This document shows positions 11,580-23,672 of a stretch of DNA of 64,000 nucleotides, in pieces. The translations under genes and the position numbers were made by a program. Position 1 is the stretch's first letter. Each line of letters starts with the position of its first letter. Origin of the DNA: Larix kaempferi. Its lineage: Eukaryota > Streptophyta > Pinopsida > Pinales > Pinaceae. Under the pieces are notes generated by a model. It ran no database searches. It saw only the letters and a list, made by a program, of their open reading frames with translations, and was not told where the DNA came from. Location: NCBI GenBank assembly GCA_027924585.1, contig BSBM01000125.1, positions 1,183,001-1,247,000 on the forward strand. Reading direction: 5' to 3'.

Positions 11580-11978
11580 TTAGATCCAGAAGGAAATAGG
11601 ATCTATGATGTAGGTGTTACTAAGGTGATCAAGACCTATCATATCTTCCATAATAGCTTCATTCGATTGTAAAACAATGTCTAAACAGTAGGAGGAATGG
11701 CTAGAGTCTATTGCCCATGCAGGTGCATAATCAATATCTGACTCCATGAAGACTAAAGGATTCGAGATATAATCTATTGCATAGTATTGTGAAGCCTGAT
11801 AAGTCACTTCTGCGATAGATAGAGGAACGATTGGTTCGTCATGAGTCAGAAGAAACCAAGGATCAGTTGTGTGAACAACTGTGAAGACCTCCTTATATGA
11901 CATGGTAGTGTTACGTGTTGAACCAATATAATTCACGGGAGCAGGTAAACCAAAGGTGCCGATAAGCAATGAGTACAC
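11580..11978 (-). pseudogene. Linker region between protease and reverse transcriptase (Tat-1)
   Basis: A 132-codon open stretch rich in acidic and aromatic residues (DIDYAPAWAID, DMIGLDHL) lies between protease and RT, as in other Tat polyproteins. It has no catalytic motif and is out of frame with the protease. Confidence 0.6.
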
Positions 11979-12059
11979 ACCTACTCCTAAAATTTCACTA
12001 GGAGGGTGGTCCTAATCAATCCAAGGAATATTAGATTTCGAAGGGGTTTTGTTACTTAT

Positions 12060-12509
12060 CTAGGCGAAGGAGAGTTGGTCAATTGTGACGATCTTTCCTT
12101 CATGAGGGAATATTAGTACCCGGAAAATGAACGAAGGAATGGATTGCATTGCGTATGTCCAAATTATTCCAAATAGAAAATTATAATCGAGAGAAGCGTC
12201 TAAAACCTTGACCTCCACAAACACTACTTTTCTCTCTAACTCGATCTCAAAAGAGGGTAAGATCCCATTTGGACGGAACGATTTGCTAGAAAAAGCGGTA
12301 AGTAATGTATTGGAAGGGGCGAACTCCGGGGAGGCTAAAGCTTGCAAACATGAAATAGACATTACGCACGTAGACACGCCTTCATCCAACACGGTTCGTC
12401 TAATGGTTTTAGAACCATGGACTACTTTGATTTGGAAGGCCACGTGGTGTGACAATCGGGGTTTGATGTTGGACATATCAAAACTCTCCAACATACTTGA
12501 AGAATCCAT
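12060..12509 (-). pseudogene. Retroviral-type aspartic protease remnant (Tat-1)
   Basis: The open stretch carries VLDEGVSTCVMS, the Tat-lineage form of the aspartic protease active site (usually DEGAS rather than D(S/T)G). It is followed by LTAFSSKSFRPNGILPSFEIEL, LDYNFLFGIIWTYAM and FPHEGKIVTIDQLSF, the hydrophobic-hydrophobic-G and flap-like segments known from this group. The active-site alanine reads V here. The domain would cut the gag-pol precursor. Confidence 0.8.
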
Positions 12510-12536
12510 ACTTCCTATTGCCGCTAGAAGTGCGTT

Positions 12537-13690
12537 TCACTGTGATGGGAAAATTTGTAGAACCTCTAGAGAAGACATGGACCATGGCGTTTGGGCTAGG
12601 TCCTCTACAAATGAGTAGTTAGGAGCAACCCTTACATTAGGGTTGTGCGATGCGCATTTATAGATACCTTTCGGTATCTTCGGCATAGGATATACATGTC
12701 TCTCAATATGAAGAGGAGAAGATGTCTCGGGGATTTCTTTATCTTTTTGCGGCATATACGGGGTGTAATTATTTTCTCTCATTTTTAAAAAAGAATTTGA
12801 GTTAACCATGTTTATATAGGATTGATCGGATTGTGTGGCATGATGAGTTCCCCTAGTATTATAACTGCCAGAAGCTGGGTTTTGTCCTTTGGGAAACGAG
12901 TCCTTCAAGACAACTAGTTTCTTTTGGTTTAACAACTTCTATGCTTCATCAATCAGAGGGCATTGATGAGTCAAGTGATATTCTTTGCAGAGTTTGCAAG
13001 GAAAATTCACCTTCTTCTTTTCTTTTTTCCCTCCTCGACATTCTATGTGCTTTTGGGCCTGTGTTGGTTTCCTTCCCCCTCCATGTCCTTTTTATTTCCG
13101 TTGGGTTTTCGAGGACCCTTTTGACTTGACTGCACATTGTGTATAGTTTCCCTCTGAGAAGGGGAGGATGCAACCAAAGTTGCTTCTGCCGTCAAGTTCT
13201 TTATGGAAAGTTCATGAACTTGTTTAGCTAAAGATTCCATGGTGGATGAATTGGATGAACCCACAATGCCATCATCATGTGGTCCAGGTTTAGAATGACA
13301 AGGATCAATGTTTGACCTTGGTGCATCCAGAATAATTTCATAAAGGATCCTAGACTGAGTATAGATCAAGTCTATTTGTTGGGTCCTTAGGATGGCTTCC
13401 TCTTTAGAGGTAACTTCGGAAGTCGAGACATCTTTGGAGATGTAAGGTAACAGTGATTTCAAAAACCACTCCATTAAAAACTCCATGGGAATCTCAGCTT
13501 TAATGAGCCTCTTCCATCTTCTCCACTCCTAAATATGATCAGATATATGAGTGGATTTATTCTGTCTAAATGTAGATAGAAGGTCTGTGTCGGTATCATA
13601 CCAGACATGAAGTTGGAAGTGGTTCAGAAAAACTGTAGCTAAATCATAAACGTTGTGATAAGCCGCAGTCACTAACTCGATGTACCATTT
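12537..13690 (-). pseudogene. gag C-terminal half with zinc knuckle (Tat-1)
   Basis: 13486-13690, in another frame, encodes the capsid-like core (FLNHFQLHVWYD, LLSTFRQNKSTHISDHIQEW). 13043-13486 follows with EWFLKSLLPYISKDVSTSEV and a basic, polar tail. The zinc knuckle is at 12960-12998 with spacing C-x2-C-x3-H-x4-C, one residue shorter between C2 and H than the usual CCHC. 12537-12935 is the gag-protease spacer. Frameshifts separate the blocks. Confidence 0.75.
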
Positions 13691-14028
13691 GGATGCAATG
13701 TTGTAACATGGTCCCCTGGATATTCACCGGTTTTACCTTCAAACTTAGGAATTCTTGAAGGAAGTTTGGTCAGAACCGGAGTCCAAGCGGGATTATGACG
13801 CACAAGGTCATTCATCAACTTTGAAATATCTGGAAAATTCAATGTTTTCAGAAAGGGCAAGTGAGGCCTAGCCGATGGTGTATGAGTTTGGGGAATATGG
13901 TAAGTAGAAGGCCTAGCCTCAAATGAATTGAGTCGTCATTCAATGAGTTAGAGGAACACAATAGATGCAATGTTGTAACATGGTCCCCTGGATATTCACC
14001 GGTTTTACCTTCAAACTTAGGAATGCCT
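13691..14028 (-). repeat. Partial tandem duplication inside gag (275-bp offset)
   Basis: The sequence from 13691 (GATGCAATGTTGTAACATGG) reappears from 13966. The second copy is cut at 14028 by the copia insertion and resumes at 20749. Matching continues through GAAGGAAGTTTGGTCAGAACC and TGGTGTATGAGTTTGGGGAATATGG to about 13905 and 20900. In protein terms this repeats the segment containing PKFEGK.GE.PGDHVTT. The duplication therefore predates the copia insertion. Confidence 0.75.
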
Positions 14029-14635
14029 TGTTAAGATTCAATATGCTAAGACAGAAAATATCAGCATTACATTCCATTTCACAATAATAGCATATAAAGG
14101 ATCACCGAAGAAACAACAAGCACAACATAAATACAAGAGACACAGATTTATCCTGGGAAACCCTCATGGGGTAGACAACCCAACAAAGCTTCCTCAATAT
14201 AGATGACCAACAATATACAAAGATGCAAAACAAAGACATGATCTCCTCCTCCACCATAGCAGACCTCTCCTCCACAAGTGCGCTACATTTCAAGTGAGGG
14301 AAGTATGTGTATAATGAGGAACACACCTCCTCTATTTATACACATTTCCGACATGTACTTTATATTAACTAGGTCGGCCCCAACTTTACCACTGGGTTAA
14401 ACACCCCACTATAACTGACTGGGCCGACCCCACTAGGGTGGTCTAACAACCCTTTGACCCACATAACACATACAGGTCCAACCCCCACTAGGGAAGTCTA
14501 ATAACCCAAGTTACCACATTCTGACAGAGGAATAAACATCTCTGGATATACAATAATATATTCACGGAGGAATGAAACATCTCAGGAATAATAAAGTACA
14601 AATATAATATTCTTTGAAGTTACAATATCTCAACA
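14029..14635 (-). repeat. 3' LTR of copia-1
   Basis: 607 bp, TGTTAAG at the plus-strand left edge and CAACA at the right. It is the same length as the other LTR, with roughly 25 substitutions. The minus strand has TATAAATAGA at 14331-14340 (20439-20448 in the other copy), a good TATA box. The ORF at 14102-14326 is LTR sequence repeated at 20210-20434 and is not a gene. Confidence 0.92.
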
Positions 14636-14645
14636 CTCCCCCTTA
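14636..14645 (-). other. Polypurine tract of copia-1
   Basis: The minus strand reads TTAAGGGGGAG directly against the 3' LTR. This is the plus-strand DNA synthesis primer position in copia elements. Confidence 0.8.
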
Positions 14646-14852
14646 ATGAGAAGGATATTATAACAGCATTTGCATGAGCAAGGAGTCATCAACATCATTC
14701 ATGATACATCTATAAATCATTGGAATCTTTCTCAACATCATCAGTAACTCAAGCAGTTACTGGAACATCTTCAATACTGGAACATCAACATCTTCAGTAC
14801 TGAGTCTTTATCTTCTACATCACTCGAACAGCTACAACAACATCAACATCTG

Positions 14853-15370
14853 GATCCTCACGATCAATAGCATCGTCGTCACACGATCTTCAGCATCATC
14901 ATCACACGATCATCAGCATCATCATCTAGACCATCACGATCAACAACATCGTCATCACACGATCATCAGCATCGTCATCACACGATCATTAGCATTGTCA
15001 TCTAGATCATCACGATCAGTAGCATCGTCATCTAGATCATCACGATCAGCAACATCGTCATCTAGACCATCACGATCAGCAACATCGTCATCTAGATCAT
15101 CATGATCAACAACATCATCATCTAGACCATCACGATCAACAACATCGTCATCTAGATCATCACGATCAGCAGCATCGTCATCTAGACCATCAGTATTAGT
15201 ATCCACACCAATACAAGTATACACATCATCAATACAAGTATCCTCATCAATACAAGTATACATACAAGTATCCTCATCAATATATATCATCAATACAAGT
15301 ATCCTCATCAATACAAGTATACATATCATCAATACAAGTATCGTCATCAATACAAGTATCCTCATCAGTC
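14853..15370. repeat. 30-bp and 18-bp tandem arrays in the copia-1 3' region
   Basis: About eleven units of a 30-bp repeat (ATCTAGACCATCACGATCAG then CAACATCGTC, with variants) run to about 15196. A shorter array on ATCAATACAAGTATCCTC follows to about 15370. The minus strand is open across both and spells an Asp-rich periodic peptide, an accident of the repeat rather than a protein. Confidence 0.85.
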
Positions 15371-15444
15371 AAGTATACACAATAGCAACATACTCTGCAA
15401 TACACATGATCATTTCTTTCAGAATTACGGGATCAATCACAATC

Positions 15445-15718
15445 ATGTTTAAAACTATCCTTCCTTTCGGAATTAAGGGATTTACGGTCTAAGGATGATT
15501 AATCCCACTCAATCTCTTTTAAGACAATCCTTCCTTTCAGAATTAAGGGATTTACGGTCTAAGGATGATTAGTCCCACTCAATCTCTTTTAAGACAATCC
15601 TTCCTTTCGGAATTACGGGATTTACGGTCTAAGGATGATTAGTCCCACTCAATCTCTTTTAAGACAATCCTTCCTTTCGGAATTATGGGATTTACGGTCT
15701 AAGGATGATTAGTCCCAC
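15445..15718. repeat. 70-bp tandem array, four units (copia-1 3' region)
   Basis: Four units of 70 bp share CAATCCTTCCTTTC, GGGATTTACGGTCTAAGG and ATGATTAGTCCCACTC. The units are very similar to each other, so this array is more recently homogenised than its neighbours. Confidence 0.88.
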
Positions 15719-16230
15719 ATGTCCACTAAGGAATTCATTCTCGGAGACCATACATCTACGGATCAATTCAAGGGACCAGAGTTCGGGGACGATACAATCC
15801 CCACCTGTCCACTAAGGACTTTATTCTCGGAGACCATACGTCTACGGATCAATTCAAGGGACCAAAGTCCGGGGACAATACAATCCCCACCTGTCCACTA
15901 AGGACTTCATTCTCGGAGACCATACGTCTACGGATCAATTCAAGGGACCGAAGTCTGGGGATGATACAATCCCCACCTGTCCACTAAGGGCTTCATTCTC
16001 AGAGACATATGTCTACGGCTCACTTTAGGACTGAAGTCCAGGGATGATCCAATCCCTGCATGTACACTAAGGACTTCATTCTCGAAGACATATGTCTACG
16101 ACTCACTTTAGAACATGTGTTCAAGGATGATGCAATTCCTCTTCTTTCTCGAAGACATCTGTCTACGGATCCTTTTAGAACATTTGTTCAAGGATGATGC
16201 AATCCCCTTGTCAACTTAGATCCTATCTGA
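15719..16230. repeat. 86-bp tandem array, about six units (copia-1 3' region)
   Basis: Units share GTCCACTAAGGACTTCATTC, TCGGAGACCATACGTCTACG and GGGGACGATACAATCCCC. The last units (from about 16000) are shorter and more diverged. The ORF at 15719-15901 is three repeats read in frame. Confidence 0.85.
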
Positions 16231-16379
16231 GGACCATCCACCAACCTCTCTGTCGGCATCACCAATATAGGTATCCACATCATCAACCTCACTGTTAATC
16301 CAGGCAATCTCATCATAAGTGACCACATCACTCCCCCTTTCGATGAGGGTCCTTCCAAGCTTGTCTCAGAAATACTCAA

Positions 16380-17190
16380 ACTTTTCTTGAGGTAGAGGTT
16401 TGGTTAGTACATTGGTAACCTGTTACAAATTCGAACTTTATAGTTCCTTTCTGCACCATATCTTGTATATAGAAATGTCAGATCTCTATGTGCTTTGACT
16501 TATCATGGAACACTGGATTCTCTGCCATCTTGATACAACTTTGTTTGTCACATAGGATCACAGTAGGGTCTATTTCTAAGTCAAACAATCCTGAGGCCAT
16601 ACTGCTTCACAACTAGCAGAGCAAGCAACCATATATTCCGCTTTTGATGAGAGCCACACTATACTGCTTCCTGCTAAACCACGAGATCATGGTTGATCCC
16701 AGAAAATAACATCCTCTCGATGTGCTCTTCCTGTCTGATACACTTCCTACCCAATAAACATCTGTGTAGCCATCTGAAGTCATGATCTCCAAGATAACAT
16801 AGATCAAAGTCTATCGTACCTTTTAGGTACCTCTTCACATGCTTTGCAACTATCAGGTGAACACGTCTAGTTTCCACTAGATACTGACACTAAGGTGTTC
16901 ACAACAAAGCATATATCTGGCCTGGTATTCGTCAGATACATCAATGACCTAATAATATATATGTACAGAGTCACATTAACTAATTATGAGGAGTCATCGA
17001 CTAACAACTTCAAGTTTGAACCCATGAGAGTGACCATGGTTGTACATTCCAACATATCAAATCTTCTCAAGATTTCCACAGCATACTTTCCTTGGTTGAG
17101 AAAGATTCTTTCTGAGCCTTGCCATACTTCCATACCTAGGAAGTAATGCATCAATCTGAGATCTTTCATTTTCATTTTTGCAGCCATCTA
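16380..17190 (-). pseudogene. copia-1 RT C-terminus and RNase H remnant
   Basis: 16984-17187 encodes MKDLRLMHYFLGMEVWQ and GKYAVEILRRF, the region after the RT catalytic site. 16613-16877 gives LKGTIDFDLCYLGD, DRKSTSRGCYF and MISWFSRKQ of RNase H. A further frame below 16600 ends in VLTKPLPQEKFEYF. All blocks are in different frames with stops. The same motifs are intact in the copia element at 58735-62751, which helps confirm the assignment. It is clearly dead. Confidence 0.8.
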
Positions 17191-20124
17191 TCTGTGCCAT
17201 CTCTCGTCAGATGGGTATAATGATATGAGCCTCAATATCATTCGAACTCTGTGGTGAGTTCCTTCTTGCATCCATGTCATCTGTGTATAGAAACCATATT
17301 CAACCTTGTAGCAAAGGTTGAGATCCACATCACCCATGGTGATCATTAAGCTCATCAATTGACTATCAATCCTGGGAACCCATACAGAACCTGATTCACA
17401 CTTCTTCCTTAGTTACACCATTAAGAGAATGGTCTTATCTAACCACTTGGAGCAAACATCTCGTCATGATTCTCTTCCTCTTTCTAAGAGAATCTTCTAG
17501 CCACGAGCCTTCTATATTTTGTTTGATTTGTAAATCTTATTGTTGAACATCCATCACTTGTTTGGTGTTCATCATTCTTCATGATCTTTCCTACAAATCA
17601 AAATTAAGTACATGATTAGTAATACTTCATAATCATGAAATCATGTTGACATGATAACCTATTATGCATACATATATCATTTACATAGTTATGCAACTAT
17701 CTTGACCAATACTTTGGCACAACACTTTTCCATATCCTGTATGCATACAGTGGCTATCTAGATTCCTTCCATCTCTACCAGAACATACTATCGAGAGTGT
17801 GCACAGCTCTCAGCATGTCAGCAAAGAGGTTTCATTCTAGACAATCAACAATGGAATGTTTGTCCAATTTACCAATCATATGCATATTAGTAGTATACTT
17901 TCAATGCTATATGAATGTTTACACTCAGCATGATATATTCTAGGAATACAAATATGTATACAACTATTACAAGCAATATCATTTACTATTTCAAATAACA
18001 ACTCAAATACTTATCTTTTATGTTTGTGTGGTTGTCTCTCGCTTGATCTTCTATATGTCTTTTGAACTTCTATTCATTCTGTACCACTGTGCATGCTCAA
18101 GTGTGCACTAGCGTCATCATCATGATCTCATACACAAACATACGTTCATTAGTATATTCTCAATATTATCAAAACATTATAATTCTAAATAATCTTGAAT
18201 ATGTATAGTCATGATCATAGATAATAAACATTAGTATTCAAGGTTTCAGGAAAGTCTTCTTTTACTCATGCATATTCTTGTTTGATCATAGGACTCTTCT
18301 GGTTAGTTAAATCATCAATCAAGATAAGAGACATAATATGCATAAACCCTTGATTACTAGTTTTATGAATAAGCATAACCAATCATACCAAGTATACTTA
18401 TATAAGGGATCCTAATACTAGGTAAGATTCTAGCTTGACATAGGAAAAACATACCTGGATTAGTATACCTGCTTAGTTATGTCTAACATACCTAAACAAT
18501 ATCTTCTTTGTTCTCTTCAATGATTTAGAGATCATGTGCTAGAACCTGCATATCTCATAGGTTAAGCATAATATAACAAAGTCATACATACCTCGTAAGT
18601 AGAACAAAGATTATGGATGAGTCTTTGTCTTCATGTTGTCATGGTCATGGAACTTGATTTGTCTTTCGTGATGTACCTATATCTTGTCAGCAGACAACAT
18701 GAACCTCATACAACACCACAGTGCATTAGTACAATCATATAGCCCTAATCAATGAATGTCTTCTATCATTCACATGCATTCATACTGTTACTAAGGTGAT
18801 AAGACAATTCTAACATTAATCAAGATTGTACTAATAAATAATATGAAGACAAACACATTATGAACTTAATCAGGAATCAGATTTCAAGACATACCTGAAC
18901 CTCCTTAAGTCATACCTGTCGAGACTTCTTGTAGTCTTCTTATGTAAGGCCTTAGCCTCAACTCCCCCTGAAACTTGATTTGGAGCTTGATTAGGGTTTG
19001 CTAGAGAAACCCTAAAAATTCAATCTTTGACTTTCACACTTCTGAATGGATGGAAGGATGTGTCTTGCTGAGCTGATCAAACTAGCATACTTCAATTTTG
19101 AAATCTCCAAAATTTGACCCCTCAAAATTGCCTTCGAAACTTCTGGATCTTTTGGACAGGATCCTGAACTAGGGTTTGATGAATCCCACCCTTCTTCCCA
19201 ATCAAAAGGTTCGATCCAAGGCTCTAAACTCTTATTTTTCTGAGGAGCTTCCATCCGTGGTCACAGACTTAAAAAATTCCAACTTTTGCTGAAGCCCTAA
19301 TTTTCCATCTTTCCGATCAAGATCCCGAATTGGGGTTTGATCAAGACCGGTCTTCTACCCAACCAAAAAATTCGATATTGGTCTCTAAATTTTGATTTTC
19401 CAGAGTAGCATTCAGCCGTGGACTCTGATTCCAAAAATTCTAACTTTCTCTGAAACCCTAAATTTCGGAATCCATGAATGAAGGTGCTCCAAAAATAATT
19501 ATGTTTTGACAGAAATATGTACATGATTGTTTCTGCTGTAACTCTGAACTTTTTGATCCATAGGGTCTGAAAACTTTTTCTGTGGTATCCTGACCTGTCA
19601 TATTTCCATCCCGACATGTCTGACCTCAATTGGAATTTCTGAGAGAGTGTTATGCCAAGTGTCGCAATGTGACCTATTTATGGGATAAAACAGGAGAGCA
19701 AACTTGTACATCGTTCCACGTGTCACTGGTTCAACTTTGGCCTCTAAAAATGTTTCTTGAGATAGTACAATCTGTGTAATACCTGTAACTTTTTACGAAA
19801 TTTCATTTGTAGCTTCCTAGCCCAAGTTATGACCTTTTTTCCAAGGTCACCTGATTTTTACTGAGATCTGGAAGAGGCAAAAACCCTAAGTTGTACTGAT
19901 CATCACTCACAAAGTAAAACGAATCTAAGGGTGTCCTTTGGAAAAAAGGTACCTGGGGATGTTATCTACGACCTGTAAACTTTTTAGATCCTGAACCTTC
20001 TCAGAAATGGATGTATAGAGAAAGTTCCACGATGACTGGTTTTTTCTATGTAAAACCCAAACCTTCAAATTGTCGCAAGTGAAGTAAGTGTCGTAAGTGC
20101 CATACATTGCCTTCCTTCAGGTTA
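17191..20124 (-). other. copia-1 interior and leader without readable gag, protease or integrase
   Basis: 17200-17450 has faint pol-like reading on the minus strand. 17500-18900 is AT-rich with no coding signal. 18900-20124 would be the 5' leader, with motifs such as AACCCTAGTTCAGGA that resemble the leader of the copia at 58355-58734 (minus-strand AACCCTAA and TTTTCAG words). The coding part between leader and RT is missing or decayed beyond recognition, so the interior is probably internally deleted. Confidence 0.5.
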
Positions 20125-20136
20125 GCTTTGATACCA
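20125..20136 (-). other. Primer-binding site of copia-1 (initiator Met tRNA type)
   Basis: The minus strand reads TGGTATCAAAGC immediately inside the 5' LTR. It differs by one base from the common plant iMet PBS TGGTATCAGAGC. Confidence 0.88.
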
Positions 20137-20743
20137 TGTTAAGATTCAATATTCTAAGACATAAAATATCAGCATTACATTCCATTTCACAATAATAGCA
20201 TATACAGGATCATTGAAGAAACAACAAGCACAACATAAATACAAGAGACACAGATTTATCTTGGGAAACCCTCATGGGGTAGACAACCCAACAAAGCTTC
20301 CTCAATATAGATGACCAGCAATATACAAATATGAAAACCAAAGACATGATCTCCTCCTCCACCATAGCAGACCTCTCCTCCACAAGTGCGCTACATTTCA
20401 AGTGAGGGAAGTATGTGTATAATGAGGAACACACCTCCTCTATTTATACACATCTCTGACTTGTACTTTATATTAACTAGGTCGGCCCCAACTTTACCAC
20501 TGGGTTAGACACCCCACTATAACTGACTGGGACGACCCCACTAGGGAGGTCTAACAACCCTTTGACCGACATAACACATACAGGGCCAACCCCCACTAGG
20601 GAAGTCTAATAACCCAAGTTACCACATTTCGACGGAGGAATAAACATCTCCGGATATACAATAAGATCTTCACGGAGGAATGAAACATCTCCGTAATAAT
20701 AAAGTACAAATATAATATTCTTTGAAGTTACAATATCTCAACA
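20137..20743 (-). repeat. 5' LTR of copia-1
   Basis: 607 bp partner of 14029-14635 with TATA box at 20439-20448 (minus strand). The TSD TGCCT follows at 20744-20748, after which the Tat-1 gag sequence resumes. Confidence 0.92.
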
Positions 20744-20748
20744 TGCCT

Positions 20749-21918
20749 GAAGGAAGTTTGGTCAGAACCAGAGGCCAAGCAGGATTATGACGCATAGGGT
20801 CATTCATCAACTTTAAAATATCTAGCAAATTCAATATTTCCAGAAAGGGTAAGTGAGGCCTAGACGATGGTGTATGAGTTTGGGGAATATGGTAAGGAGA
20901 AGTACCTGGACCAAAATTCCCATAAGGTTGGTTAGGGTTCCCCCAACCATTGGTTGTGATGAGAACATTTTTTGGAAAATGCTCCATCCGTAAGCCAATG
21001 GATTTATCCCTTGAGGTCCACTCCATTGAGGTTGAGTATAAGTTCCTCCAAAAGGACTTGAAGTGTGAACATTACCTCTCCCTCTACCAAAAAGTGAAAA
21101 GGTTGTGTTACCTATAGACACATTAGAAGTTTGAACATTTCACTGTTTCCAATTATAGCATGTAAAGGGATTTGAACTCGGTAGTTGTGAAATGGAGGAG
21201 ATAGGAATCGAGCCTATAAATGGGACTGAAGGAGCAATATGCCCTCCATGCCAAGGGAAGCCATGAGTGAAAGGAGCTGAACTAGTAGGGTTATCCTGTA
21301 AATGTTGAAGAAATGCGGAAGAAGTAAACGATACCGTAGGTCTCTAAAAGGGACATTGGATGAACCAATATTTGATCCAAAAGGTAAAGAAGACGATGCA
21401 ATATGAGTACTTGACGACCCTAAGGATCCTATGTTAAAGGTTGGTAAAGTGAACAGAGTAGAAAAGATCTGCAACAAACTAGGTATCAGAGTGTTTATAT
21501 GAGGAGGAGAAAGACCTCCTGGCATAATAGCGGATGTGGGAGTCTGTGGAACTCTTGATCCATTCCCACTGTTATCCATGGTAAATCCAGATGTAAAAAT
21601 TTATACACTAAACTCAGGTAAACCTAAAGAGACAAATCTCACTTACAATGGATTTCCAGGTCCAATTAAAGGAGGGTTAAAGTGTCTTGCAAAGTCTTTG
21701 GTTGGGAAGTCTTCAACCTAAATGGTATGTGGGACCGATGAAGTTTTAATAATGAGTTGAGGTTCTCTAGGTGGTTTAGTCGTACTAGTTGGTTCAAAAT
21801 AACCACTTGAATTTGTTCTACGCTGTTGAGGTTGCGGTGGAGGTTCCATAGTGAGTGGAGGAAGGTTTCTCAACCTTAGTGACCTACGAGGAGGTTGGTC
21901 TGCCACACCTACAACCAA
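20749..21918 (-). pseudogene. gag N-terminal half of Tat-1
   Basis: 21214-21918 reads in one frame (stops near 21719 and between there and 21579) with RRSLRLRNLPPL, PPPQPQQRR and then a Ser/Pro/Gly-rich stretch, typical of the unstructured start of Tat gag. 20831-21121 gives FGRGRGN and SPFGGTYTQPQW. 20749-21026 joins to the second copy of the duplicated gag segment. The start codon is uncertain; 21918 or 21579 are the candidates. Frameshifts lie near 21120 and 21210. Confidence 0.65.
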
Positions 21919-23650
21919 AAATGTTCTAAGTAATTAATCCTAGGGCCAACTAGAACAAAAGTAAACACATAACACACCACTAAAAAATCCTAAAGTGATC
22001 CAAAACATGTAAGCATATAAAATTCCAAAGGAGAGTCTGGGATGATTAGGGCCCATAATAGACCGGTGAAGTGTCGAAGAATAGTTATCCAGGGTCCAAG
22101 GTATAGTCACGATGGGGCCAAGCATTGGAATCACCCAACCTCCTTCCCAAAGAGATGCATAATATTTCTGCCCGGATTTGTCCTAGGAGAAGTGGAAATA
22201 TCCTTCCACTATCACCTATGTAGATCCCTAAAGGTCTTGGATACTAAGGCTACCAAAAATATAGAAAGAGACTGGGGGGACTGTCACAGGTTGAATCAAC
22301 ACGTATGGGCAGGATAACTGAGCCTGAAATCGAAAATCACTAAAGGTACTAGTGGATCCCCATATGCATATTGATTCTGGTAGATGCTCGATTAAAAAGT
22401 GGAGGGGTATCTCCAACTAATCAATCTCACATGACCTCGTGCTTAAATCCGGTTTGAGTGGAGCTTCCCGGCACACCCTCTATAGAGGTGGATTTACCTA
22501 GTGATAGTTTACTACGATTTGAGTTTAATGGATTTGGATAGTTGATCCACCTAATCCAAAACCCTAGTCTAAGCTAGTTGGTGTGTGTTCCCTAGGAAGA
22601 AAAGTTTCTATTCAATTTTAACTGTAATGTTCTTTTTAGGGCTAATGCTACTCAAAGGGAGTGAGTGTGTGTAAATATGGTTATGACTGAAAAGTAAGGT
22701 GTAAAATGAAAAAGTCCTGTCACTATTTTCCTTTTTCACTTATCTTTCAAAATCAAAATGTTGATAAAGTAAACCTATTTTTTTAAAAAAATTCTTTTTC
22801 TTTTTCCAAAAAATTAGTGCATGCAACTAATAACTATTTGAAAAAAACAATGCTTTTCTAAGGGAAAAGTACTTGTTCTTTTGCAATTTTCTTTTAAATA
22901 AGAGAAATAACAAACTAAATATGAACAAGAAAGCAACACTCAAAGATGCAAGTGTAAACTAGCTATGCCTAAACCTATAAGAAGCAGAAAACTACCCTCT
23001 TGAAGTCTGAAAATAGCAAGTTCAAGAAGTTTCTTCGATAAGGTAAAGAAGTAACTACCTTGGCATAAAGAAACTATGAAAACAACTGGCACAATGAAGA
23101 AAACAAAGGACCTATTCAAGACCTCAAACTTTTCTCTATCAAGTCAAGGATTATAATAAACCAATTCAAGTGTCAAACAACCAAAACTTGAACTTGGAAG
23201 ATCTAAGCACACCCTCAATAAGCAAAAGAAAACCAAACAAGATCTCTTAAAAGGGTAAAAAGAATTAATCACAGTCTTCCAATAGGTCAGGATGATCCAA
23301 ATATAGGCAAAGAAATCCTTCAAAAATCAAAGCAAAGACCAAAAGTTTCAACCCTGGGAGGAAAACAAAACCTACAGGGGTACCTGTGACTGTAAGTACA
23401 ACAAATTGCGGGTGAATCGCGGGTTCAACACAGGAAAATCGTAGGTATAAGGAAAAATCGTGATTGTATCTATTGACAAATCGCGGGTCTGATTCAAAAA
23501 AATTAAAAAAAAGAAGAAAATATATGAAAAGGACCAAGTCTGAGTCTTAAACAAAGGTTAGAAAACCTTGCAAACCCTTCCAGAGAACTAAAGGATTAAT
23601 TAAACTGAAGAAAAAGACTACCCAAGTAATCCCAGAGTGACAAAAAGAAC
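21919..23650 (-). other. Tat-1 5' leader
   Basis: No coding motif. AT-rich with A-tracts between 22600 and 23300. At 23395-23480 there are five variants of AATCGCGGGT, the same words as in the LTR and upstream of the antisense ORF. The ORFs at 23265-23554 are chance readings of this AT-rich stretch. Confidence 0.5.
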
Positions 23651-23668
23651 TCCCCAGTGGAGTCTCCA
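23651..23668 (-). other. Primer-binding site of Tat-1 (Arg tRNA type)
   Basis: The minus strand reads TGGAGACTCCACTGGGGA four bases inside the 5' LTR. It is a variant of the TGGCGACTC...GGGGA site that Tat/Ogre-type elements use with an arginine tRNA. The plus-strand Tat element at 54076-54093 has TGGCGAGTCCACTGGGGA, supporting the assignment. Confidence 0.8.
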
Positions 23669-23672
23669 GTTC

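Larger units (their letters stand above)
14029..20743 (-). mobile_element. Degenerate Ty1/copia element nested in Tat-1 gag (copia-1)
   Basis: Two 607-bp LTRs (14029-14635 and 20137-20743) are about 96% identical by eye and flanked by perfect TSDs TGCCT (14024-14028 and 20744-20748). An initiator-Met PBS lies beside 20137 and a purine tract beside 14635, giving minus-strand orientation. Only the RT C-terminus and RNase H are readable; gag, protease and integrase are not. The 3' region is four tandem arrays. It is either a decayed copy or a non-autonomous derivative moved by a related copia element. Confidence 0.92.

Noticed and set aside
14102-14326. 74-codon minus-strand ORF, recurring at 20210-20434
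   Set aside because: LTR sequence of copia-1 present in both LTRs; not a gene.
14955-15365. 136-codon Asp-rich minus-strand ORF
   Set aside because: It is the 30-bp and 18-bp tandem arrays read in frame; the periodic peptide follows the DNA repeat.
14853-16230. CRISPR-like arrays
   Set aside because: Units are contiguous tandem repeats with no unique spacers, in a plant retrotransposon 3' region.
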